Below are positions 33,435 to 39,739 of a DNA stretch of 64,000 nucleotides, one piece after another. The stretch comes from an uncultured Bacteroidales bacterium (GTDB taxonomy: Bacteria > Bacteroidota > Bacteroidia > Bacteroidales > Paludibacteraceae): contig CAMJJT010000006.1 of NCBI GenBank assembly GCA_946406195.1, positions 1 through 64,000 on the forward strand, given 5' to 3'. A model generated the notes under the pieces. That model worked only from the letters and a program-made list of their open reading frames with translations. It did no database searches and was not told the DNA's origin. The translations under genes were made by a program, and so were the position numbers. Numbering within the stretch: position 1 is the first letter of the stretch; the number at the start of each line of letters is the position of its first letter.

Positions 33435-35378
33435 TTAACAATTCAACAGTTCCACACTCCGGTTCACGAACTTCGCGAGCGCCTCGCCTTTCAGTTGTCC
33501 ACTCGCTAACAACGCGATGTCAATCATCTGCTTAATCCGCTCATCTTCGCCTTCCAGTTTATAAACGGTCTTTATAACCGTCTCATTCTTCGGTTCCTCC
33601 GAACCCTTCTCCTCCACTTCTTCACTCGTTTCTTTCGCTACCAACTCCTGAATCAGCGGATGGTTCGTGTTAATCACCAAGTTATAGCTGTCCGGCATCT
33701 GACCGTAGAAAGACATGCCCTGTTGGTGTGCGCTCATCTCTTTCATTCGGCGCATAAACTCATTCTGCGTCAGGAAAACAGGCAGCGCGTCCGACGAAGC
33801 AGCCTCACACGTTACATAGTAACGTAACTTATCAGCATCGCTCGGCAGCATTCCTTCAAAAGCTTTCCTCAAGCCCTCTTTCTGCTCGTCCGAATACGTA
33901 TCTTTCGCCGTCTCTTCTTTCTTGATCAGGTTCTCTATCGTATCGCTGTCCACCCGTACAAAACGCAGTTTCTCGTGTTTCTGCTCGGCTTGGCTCATTA
34001 CATGTACATCCAACTCGCCGTCCATCACCAGCACATCATAACCCTTCGCTTTCGCGCGCTCGATCGATGTATATTGTGCGTCCGCATCATTCGTATAGAG
34101 AAGCACCAAATTGCCGTCCTTATCTACCTGATTATCACGCACTTTATCCATATACTCATCCAGCGTCGAGTACTGAGCCTCGAGGTTCTTAACCAACGCA
34201 AAACTCGTCGCTTTCTCATAGAATTTCTCATCGGTCAGCATACCAAACTGGATAAACATCTTGATATCATCCCATTTCTTGGCAAAATCATCCTTGTCGG
34301 CTTTGTACAACTCGGCTAACTTATCTGCCACTTTCTTGGTGATGTAACCGCTGATTTTCTTGACGTTATTATCGCTCTGCAGATAACTACGGCTCACATT
34401 CAGAGGAATATCCGGGCTGTCAATCACACCGTGCAACAACGTCAAATACTCCGGAACTATGTTCTCCACCTCATCCGTCACATAAACTTGGTTGCAATAC
34501 AACTGAATCTTGTTTCTCTTCACATCCAGATTGCTCTTGATCTTCGGGAAATACAGGATTCCCGTGAGGTTAAACGGATAATCCACATTCAAGTGAATAT
34601 GGAACAACGGCTCTTCCATCTGCATCGGGTACAACTCGTGATAGAACTTGTCGTAGTCCTCATCTTTCAGATCCGCCGGCTTGCGTGTCCACGCAGGGTT
34701 AATATCATTGATGATATTCTCCTCGTCCAGCTCTACCTCTTTACCGTCTTTCCATTCTTTCTTCTTACCGAAAGCGATCTCCACCGGCAGGAACTTACAG
34801 TATTTCTTCAGCAGTCCTTCGATCGTCGCGTCCTCCAAATATTGGCTGAACTCATCATCGATGTGCAGCACAATGTCTGTTCCGCGCTCCGCTTTGATGG
34901 TCTCTTCCATCGTGTACTCGGGAGAACCCTCGCAACTCCAATGAACAGCCTTTGCATCCTCCTGATAACTCAGCGAGAAAATCTCCACCTTCTTGCTCAC
35001 CATAAAAGCGGAATAGAAACCCAAACCGAAATGTCCGATGATAGCTTCGGTCTTGTCTTTGTACTTGTTCACGAACTCCTCAGCCCCGCTGAACGCAATC
35101 TGGTTGATGTATTTATCCACCTCTTCTGCGGTCATGCCGATTCCGTGATCCGAAACGGTCAACGTCTTTTTCTTCTTATCGATGGTCACGCGTACACGCA
35201 AATCGTCCATCGGAATACTCACTGCTCCCGGCTGACGACTGATCACTTTCAACTTCGTCGTCGCATCCACAGCATTGCTTATCAACTCACGCAAAAAGAT
35301 CTCATGATCCGAATACAAAAATTTCTTAATTACGGGGAATATATTATCACTCGTCACCCCAATATTTCCTTTACTCAT
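33435..35378 (-). CDS. htpG: Molecular chaperone HtpG (Hsp90)
   Basis: ATP-dependent dimeric chaperone of the cytoplasm. The 647-residue protein has the GHKL ATPase domain with E31 and N35 (FLRELISNAVDA), the VSDHGIGMT loop near 75-83 and the lid motif GHFGLGFYSAF (115-125), a middle domain with the arginine in NVSRSYLQ, and a C-terminal dimerisation region. The acidic EEVEEKGSEEPKNE segment near 585-600 is a variable loop. It has no close neighbour on its strand; I find no TAnnTTTG box directly upstream, because 35391-35530 is filled by repeats. Confidence 0.97.
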   Translation of the reverse strand: MSKGNIGVTSDNIFPVIKKFLYSDHEIFLRELISNAVDATTKLKVISRQPGAVSIPMDDLRVRVTIDKKKKTLTVSDHGIGMTAEEVDKYINQIAFSGAEEFVNKYKDKTEAIIGHFGLGFYSAFMVSKKVEIFSLSYQEDAKAVHWSCEGSPEYTMEETIKAERGTDIVLHIDDEFSQYLEDATIEGLLKKYCKFLPVEIAFGKKKEWKDGKEVELDEENIINDINPAWTRKPADLKDEDYDKFYHELYPMQMEEPLFHIHLNVDYPFNLTGILYFPKIKSNLDVKRNKIQLYCNQVYVTDEVENIVPEYLTLLHGVIDSPDIPLNVSRSYLQSDNNVKKISGYITKKVADKLAELYKADKDDFAKKWDDIKMFIQFGMLTDEKFYEKATSFALVKNLEAQYSTLDEYMDKVRDNQVDKDGNLVLLYTNDADAQYTSIERAKAKGYDVLVMDGELDVHVMSQAEQKHEKLRFVRVDSDTIENLIKKEETAKDTYSDEQKEGLRKAFEGMLPSDADKLRYYVTCEAASSDALPVFLTQNEFMRRMKEMSAHQQGMSFYGQMPDSYNLVINTNHPLIQELVAKETSEEVEEKGSEEPKNETVIKTVYKLEGEDERIKQMIDIALLASGQLKGEALAKFVNRSVELLNC

Positions 35379-35402
35379 AGTTATTATTGATTTTTTAAAA
35401 GT

Positions 35403-35525
35403 TTCATCATTTCATCATTCCATCATTTCATCATTCCATCATTTCATCATTTCATCATTTCATCATTTCATCATTTCATCATTCCATCATTCCATCATTC
35501 CATCATTCCATCATTCATCATTCCT
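35403..35525. repeat. 8-bp tandem repeat CATCATTT/CATCATTC
   Basis: About 15 units in a row, differing only in the last base (T or C). It lies directly upstream of htpG. No spacers are present, so it is not a CRISPR array. Confidence 0.95.
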
Positions 35526-35630
35526 TCATTTCCTTCTCAATTTCCGTGCCAACCCCGTTGAACTGCCATTTTGTCAGTCCCCTTCTCTTCCGTCCACACC
35601 TCCCATTACTATCATTTTACATGATTATAG

Positions 35631-35697
35631 TATGCGGTTAGTATGCGGTTAGTAGGTGATTAGTAGGTGATTAGTAGGTGATTAGTAGGTTATTTTG
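35631..35697. repeat. 11-bp tandem repeat TTAGTATGCGG/TTAGTAGGTGA
   Basis: About six units: two of TTAGTATGCGG type followed by TTAGTAGGTGA type, in the intergenic region between htpG and the SufT-like gene. Bases 35526-35630 and 35698-35831 show no gene; the second stretch includes a duplicated ATTCATTTTGAAT motif. Confidence 0.9.
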
Positions 35698-35831
35698 CAT
35701 ACATTAGGCTCCTCTTAGAGACGTCCGGAACACCCCTTTCATTCCCGCGCATTTCATGCCAAACCAACAAACCAACCTCCATCGGCATCCATTCATTTTG
35801 AATGGTTAATTATTCATTTTGAATTTTTTTC

Positions 35832-35862
35832 TTGCATATATGCAAAAAAAGCAGTATCTTTG
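35832..35862 (+). promoter_or_regulatory. Promoter of the SufT-like gene
   Basis: TTG at 35832-35834 and TATCTTTG at 35855-35862, spacer 20. The -33 box is the left end of a perfect TTGCATATATGCAA at 35832-35845. Here no gene uses the right end. Confidence 0.85.
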
Positions 35863-35879
35863 CAGCCGATTTGTGTATT

Positions 35880-36194
35880 ATGAATGAATTTTTAGAAAAA
35901 GAAGAAGAGATATTAAAAATGCTCAAGACCGTTTTTGACCCTGAAATTCCGGTCAATGTGTACGACTTGGGCTTGATCTATGGTATCGAAATCAAAGAGG
36001 ACGGCGTCTGTGACATCACCATGACGCTTACTGCTCCATCCTGCCCTGCAGGAGATTTCATCGTGGAGGACATCCGTCAGAAAGTCGGCTCCGTGGAGGG
36101 CATCAAAGACGTGAACGTCTCCATCGTCTTTGAACCCGAGTGGACCAAAGATATGATGTCCGAAGAAGCCAAACTCGAACTGGGCTTCTTATGA
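35880..36194 (+). CDS. MIP18/DUF59-family iron-sulphur assembly protein (SufT-like)
   Basis: A 104-residue protein of the DUF59 family, whose members help mature iron-sulphur proteins. The family motif DPEIPVNVYDLGLIYGIEI (about 20-38) and the cysteine-containing MTLTAPSCPAGDFIVEDI are clear. The frame opens at 35832 inside the promoter palindrome, so the ATG at 35880 (MNEFLEKEEEILKM) is chosen. No other suf genes are near. The next gene, lpxH, starts 142 bases later. Confidence 0.92.
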   Translation: MNEFLEKEEEILKMLKTVFDPEIPVNVYDLGLIYGIEIKEDGVCDITMTLTAPSCPAGDFIVEDIRQKVGSVEGIKDVNVSIVFEPEWTKDMMSEEAKLELGFL

Positions 36195-36255
36195 TGTACA
36201 ATTCACCATGTACAATATACAAACGGCTTGCAGGGTTTTGCATAGAACACAAAAA

Positions 36256-36333
36256 TCCGTACGGAAACTAAACACTGTATCCTATCCGATAGGAAGTTTT
36301 GTGAATTGTGAATTGATAATTGTTAATTGAAAT
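36256..36333. repeat. Palindromes and heptad repeat in the lpxH leader
   Basis: TCCGTACGGA (36256-36265) and TCCTATCCGATAGGA (36280-36294) are two perfect inverted repeats 14 bases apart. They are followed by a GAATTGTGAATTGATAATTG-type repeat just before the lpxH start. I see no clear -7 box. Confidence 0.6.
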
Positions 36334-36336
36334 AAA

Positions 36337-37137
36337 ATGATTTATTTTTTATCCGACGCTCACTTAGGCAGCTTGGCGATTGAAAGAAGCTGGGCGCACC
36401 AAAAAAAACTCATCAGACTCCTTGAGGAGATGAGTAAAGACGCCACATCCATATACATGCTGGGCGACATGTTCGATTTCTGGATGGAGTATTTCATCCA
36501 TGACAAAAAGAAACAGCAGTTCCATCCTTTCTGCAAAGAGATACGCAAACTCACCAAGAAAGGTATCCACGTGCATATGTTCACCGGCAATCATGACCTG
36601 TGGACCTTTGGTGGATTATCTAAGCTAACCGGCGCCGAAGTGCAATTCAATCCTTGTACTATCAAACGGTACGGCAAGCAGATCTACGTGGCACACGGTG
36701 ACGGACTCCTGCCTTCCGACTGGGAAACTTATTACCCGTCCCGCGTGCGTAAGAAAATCCGCCGATTCATGCTCCTCCGCGACATCTTCAACTCCCCGTT
36801 CCTGCAGTTCCTCTACCGCCTGTTACCGCCTAAAATCGGTAATTTCTTCGGCTACAACTGGGCAAAACGCAGTCGTCTCAAAGAACTGGAAAATCCTTGC
36901 CCTTATAAAGGCGAGAACAAAGAAGAACTCGTCCTCTTTGCCAAAGATCAGGAGAAACAGGGCAACCACCGCGATTATTATATCTTCGGACATCGCCATA
37001 TTGAACTCGACCTCCAACTCACCTCTGGTAGCCGCGTCATCATCTTGGGTGACTGCTTCAAACAGTGGACTTACGCCAAGCTGGACCACAAGGGAAATCT
37101 GACCATGCATACCTTTGAAGGAGAAGAAACGGAATGA
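36337..37137 (+). CDS. lpxH: UDP-2,3-diacylglucosamine diphosphatase
   Basis: Hydrolyses UDP-2,3-diacylglucosamine to lipid X in lipid A synthesis, at the inner-membrane surface. The 266-residue calcineurin-like phosphoesterase has the metal-binding set D7 and H9 (FLSDAHLGS), D44 (MLGDMFDFW), N85-H86-D87 (FTGNHDLW), H120 (VAHGDG) and the final FGHRHIE histidines. A basic amphipathic segment near 135-190 (RVRKKIRRFMLLRD) fits membrane contact. Its stop overlaps the mazG start (ATGA), so the two are coupled. lpxK is far away at 57662. Confidence 0.93.
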   Translation: MIYFLSDAHLGSLAIERSWAHQKKLIRLLEEMSKDATSIYMLGDMFDFWMEYFIHDKKKQQFHPFCKEIRKLTKKGIHVHMFTGNHDLWTFGGLSKLTGAEVQFNPCTIKRYGKQIYVAHGDGLLPSDWETYYPSRVRKKIRRFMLLRDIFNSPFLQFLYRLLPPKIGNFFGYNWAKRSRLKELENPCPYKGENKEELVLFAKDQEKQGNHRDYYIFGHRHIELDLQLTSGSRVIILGDCFKQWTYAKLDHKGNLTMHTFEGEETE

Positions 37138-37994
37138 AAGAAATGCACAGCAGAGAAGAACAACTCAAAGCCTTTGAGCGCCTCTTGGACATCATGGATG
37201 ACCTGCGGGAGAAATGCCCGTGGGACCGCAAACAGACTTTCGATTCGCTTCGCCAGAACACGATCGAAGAGACTTACGAATTAGCTACCGCTATCTCACG
37301 CCATGACATGACGGAAATCTCCAAAGAACTGGGAGACGTCCTCCTTCATGTCGTTTTCTATGCTAAGATGGGCTCTGAAGAGAAATGGAATTTCTCCGGT
37401 TCACCTGACGACGAACCGCACGACACGTTCGACATAGCCGATGTCTGCAATCGGCTCTGCGACAAACTCATCTTCCGCCATCCGCACGTCTATGGAGAAA
37501 TGTCCAACGACCAACGACCAACGACTAACGACCAAGTATCCAAGCTCTGGGAACAAGTCAAACTCAAGGAGAAAGGTGGCAACAAAACCGTCCTTAGTGG
37601 CATTCCCGATTCACTGCCCTCTCTCGTCAAAGCATACCGCATACAGGATAAAGTCGCTAACGTCGGCTTCGACTGGGAAAAACGCGAAGACGTCTGGGCA
37701 AAAGTGAAAGAAGAAATAGCCGAGTTCGAAGACGAACTCCGCACCTCCGATGAATCAGCCAATATTGGCGGATCATCTATGGAAGCGGAATTTGGCGATC
37801 TCCTCTTCTCGCTCATCAACGCCGCACGGCTCTATAAGATCCGCCCGGACAATGCCCTTGAGCAAACGAACCTCAAGTTCATCCGCCGCTTCAATTACCT
37901 CGAAGCTCGCGCCAAAGAACAAGGCCGTGACCTCAAAGACATGACCCTCGAAGAAATGGACACCCTCTGGAACGAAGTTAAGAAACAAGAATAA
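37134..37994 (+). CDS. mazG: Nucleoside triphosphate pyrophosphohydrolase MazG
   Basis: House-cleaning enzyme that hydrolyses (often non-canonical) NTPs to NMP and pyrophosphate. The 286-residue protein has the double MazG fold: N-terminal CPWDRKQTFDSLRQNTIEE with the ExxE and KELGDVLLHVVF (ExxD) metal motifs, and a C-terminal half with KVKEEIAEFEDEL and EAEFGDLLFSLINAARL. Residues about 123-134 (SNDQRPTTNDQV) are a heptad insert in the connector between the halves. It overlaps lpxH by four bases. Confidence 0.95.
   Translation: MKEMHSREEQLKAFERLLDIMDDLREKCPWDRKQTFDSLRQNTIEETYELATAISRHDMTEISKELGDVLLHVVFYAKMGSEEKWNFSGSPDDEPHDTFDIADVCNRLCDKLIFRHPHVYGEMSNDQRPTTNDQVSKLWEQVKLKEKGGNKTVLSGIPDSLPSLVKAYRIQDKVANVGFDWEKREDVWAKVKEEIAEFEDELRTSDESANIGGSSMEAEFGDLLFSLINAARLYKIRPDNALEQTNLKFIRRFNYLEARAKEQGRDLKDMTLEEMDTLWNEVKKQE
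37501..37535. repeat. In-frame CCAACGA heptad repeat in mazG
   Basis: Nearly five copies on the plus strand, coding NDQRPTTNDQ. It is the only plus-strand gene with this family inserted, and the repeat is again in the CCAACGA orientation relative to the coding strand. Confidence 0.92.
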
Positions 37995-38022
37995 CCGTCT
38001 AACAAGGATTTTTGTCTAACCC

Positions 38023-38040
38023 TCGGCATACATGCCGAGC
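38023..38040. repeat. Hairpin repeat, copy 2
   Basis: CTCGGCATACATGCCGAG, a hairpin with an 8-bp stem, in the gap between mazG and tRNA-Leu. It could act as a terminator for mazG but has no T tract on the plus side. A near copy is at 14871-14888. Confidence 0.7.
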
Positions 38041-38056
38041 TCCCTTAGAAACAAAA

Positions 38057-38076
38057 AAGGGTCATCGCTGACCCTT
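38057..38076 (-). terminator. tRNA-Leu terminator
   Basis: On the minus strand an 8-bp stem AAGGGTCA / TGACCCTT with loop GCGA runs straight into TTTTTT. Confidence 0.85.
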
Positions 38077-38080
38077 GTTG

Positions 38081-38162
38081 TGCGGCATAAAAGACTCGAA
38101 CTTTCACTCCTCGCGGAACCAGATCCTAAGTCTGGCGCGTCTACCAATTCCGCCAATGCCGC
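38081..38162 (-). tRNA. tRNA-Leu (anticodon UAG)
   Basis: The minus strand begins GCGGCATTGGCGGAATTGGT and closes with ATGCCGC plus a discriminator A. The acceptor stem is 7 bp, the D loop has GGT, the anticodon loop is CTTAGGA between CCAGA and TCTGG (anticodon TAG), there is a long variable arm as expected for a class II tRNA, and the T loop reads TTCGAGT. CCA is not encoded. It is 82 bases long, with its own promoter and terminator. Confidence 0.95.
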
Positions 38163-38244
38163 ATAAATATAAATCTCATTTGGGGTAATTAACCATTTCA
38201 AACAACTTCAAACCATTTCAAACTCCCTTTTCGAAATTCGGCTG

Positions 38245-38275
38245 CAAAATTACTGCTTTTTTTTGACATATGCAA
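38245..38275 (-). promoter_or_regulatory. tRNA-Leu promoter
   Basis: TAATTTTG (CAAAATTA at 38245-38252) and TTG (CAA at 38273-38275), spacer 20. The -33 element TTGCATATGTC contains, on the other strand, the ATG start codon (38270-38272) of the divergent M16 peptidase gene. Confidence 0.8.
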
Positions 38276-39532
38276 GAAAATACGCAAACTTTTTATCATA
38301 TTTTACCAAACGGGGTCAAAATCGTACATCGCTGGACCCCTTCTCCCGTCGCGTACATAGGCGTTATGGTCGGAGCCGGAACACGTCATGAGATGCCCGA
38401 AGAAAACGGCATGGCGCACTATATTGAGCATTGTGTCTTCAAAGGCACCAACCATCACACCGCCCGACAAATCATCCATTCCATCGAAGGAATAGGTGGC
38501 GAGATCAACGCTTATACTACCAAAGAAGAAACCACTTTCTATGCCGCTATCCTCGCCGAACATGTCCAACTGACCCTGCATCTCATCGCAGAGATGATCT
38601 TGGAGCCCGCTTTCAAGAAAGAAGAAACCGACAAAGAGCGGATGGTCATTCTCGATGAGATTGAGAGTTATAACGACCAACCCTCCGAACTCATCTATGA
38701 TGACTTCGAGAACCTCGTCTTTGCCGGTAGTCCGCTCGCTATGCCCATATTAGGCACAAAAAAGACCCTCCGGCATATCTCCTCCAAACCCGATTACGCC
38801 AAACAATGGATGGCGCAGCACTACACACCCGACCGGATGGTCGTTTTCTGCCAAGGTAACATCAAACCCGACCGCATCTTCCGCCTCGCTGAACGCGAAT
38901 TCGGTCATCTGTCAGCGCAGCGGTCCAACAGCGTAAGCGGTCCAACAGCGCAGCGGTCCAACAGCGTAAGCGGTCATGATAGCCCGCGTACAGCGAGCTA
39001 TCATAAACACACCCACCAAGTCCACGCTATGCTCGGCGGACGAGCTTATCCCATCGGACATGAGAACCAACTCGCAATGTTCCTTCTCAATAACATCTTA
39101 GGCGGTGGTAGCCTCAATAGTCGCCTCAACCTCTCTCTGCGCGAAGCCAAAGGATTGGTCTATACCGTCGAATCTACCTATACTCCCCTCAGCGACACCG
39201 GTTACTGGTGTGCTTACTGGGCGTGCGACCCCGAAGATTTTGATCTCTCCTTGGACCTCGTACGACGCGAATTGGACAAACTGTGCGACGCACCGCTCTC
39301 CGAAGCGGCCCTGCATAAAGCCTTGATTCAACTCCGCGGACAATTAGCCATCTCCGCACAAAATCAGGAAAACACAGCCTTAGCCATGGCGAAATCTGTT
39401 CTCTATAGGGGAGAAGCTCCCGAATGGGAAGACACGATGCGCAAAATTGAACAAACATCCACCTCGCAATTACTGCAAGTCGCCCAAGAATTGCTAAATA
39501 CAAATTGCACTTACATTTTGACATACAAATAG
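38270..39532 (+). CDS. M16-family zinc metallopeptidase
   Basis: A 420-residue pitrilysin-family peptidase similar to mitochondrial-processing-peptidase beta subunits. The inverted zinc motif HxxEH is H50-E53-H54 (AHYIEHCVFKG) with the distal ligand E130 (VILDEIESY), and the C-terminal half has the RY-like part GLVYTVESTY. No signal peptide is present. The start at 38270 is needed to keep the first strand (FYHILPNGVKIVHRW), yet this ATG lies in the tRNA promoter and no plus-strand promoter is visible. Residues about 215-236 are a 33-base tandem duplication (AQRSNSVSGPT then AQRSNSVSG) in the hinge between the two halves. Confidence 0.93.
   Translation: MQENTQTFYHILPNGVKIVHRWTPSPVAYIGVMVGAGTRHEMPEENGMAHYIEHCVFKGTNHHTARQIIHSIEGIGGEINAYTTKEETTFYAAILAEHVQLTLHLIAEMILEPAFKKEETDKERMVILDEIESYNDQPSELIYDDFENLVFAGSPLAMPILGTKKTLRHISSKPDYAKQWMAQHYTPDRMVVFCQGNIKPDRIFRLAEREFGHLSAQRSNSVSGPTAQRSNSVSGHDSPRTASYHKHTHQVHAMLGGRAYPIGHENQLAMFLLNNILGGGSLNSRLNLSLREAKGLVYTVESTYTPLSDTGYWCAYWACDPEDFDLSLDLVRRELDKLCDAPLSEAALHKALIQLRGQLAISAQNQENTALAMAKSVLYRGEAPEWEDTMRKIEQTSTSQLLQVAQELLNTNCTYILTYK
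38913..39004 (+). repeat. 33-bp tandem duplication and hairpin inside the M16 gene
   Basis: Two copies of a 33-base unit (38913-38945 and 38946-38976), itself made of two 16-17-base halves. It is followed by an inverted repeat ATGATAGC / GCTATCAT (38976-38983 with 38997-39004). All is in frame. Confidence 0.9.
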
Positions 39533-39593
39533 GGCTTTTTTGTAACACTTAAATTATAAAAAGCACTTTTCTTTCACTTTTTTGCTAAAAAAT

Positions 39594-39624
39594 TTGGCTG
39601 TTTCAAAAAAAAGTTGTACCTTTG
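39594..39624 (+). promoter_or_regulatory. Promoter of the SusC operon
   Basis: TTG at 39594-39596 and TACCTTTG at 39617-39624, spacer 20. It gives a leader of about 110 bases. Confidence 0.8.
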
Positions 39625-39641
39625 CACGCTTTTTCGTTTGT

Positions 39642-39679
39642 GCGCGTATGCGTATACCTTATTATATACATATACGCGC
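39642..39679 (+). promoter_or_regulatory. Stem-loop in the SusC leader RNA
   Basis: GCGCGTAT (39642-39649) pairs with ATACGCGC (39672-39679); three further pairs with mismatches extend it inward. There is no T tract, so it is not a terminator of the usual kind. It may stabilise the leader or be a regulatory target. Confidence 0.5.
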
Positions 39680-39739
39680 GATATAAAGAACGGAAACTTG
39701 CAAAACAAATAATGAAAAATAAATAACAAAACAATAATA

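Noticed and set aside
35403..35697. Possible CRISPR array upstream of htpG
   Set aside because: Units of 8 and 11 bases follow each other with no unique spacers, and no cas genes are near.
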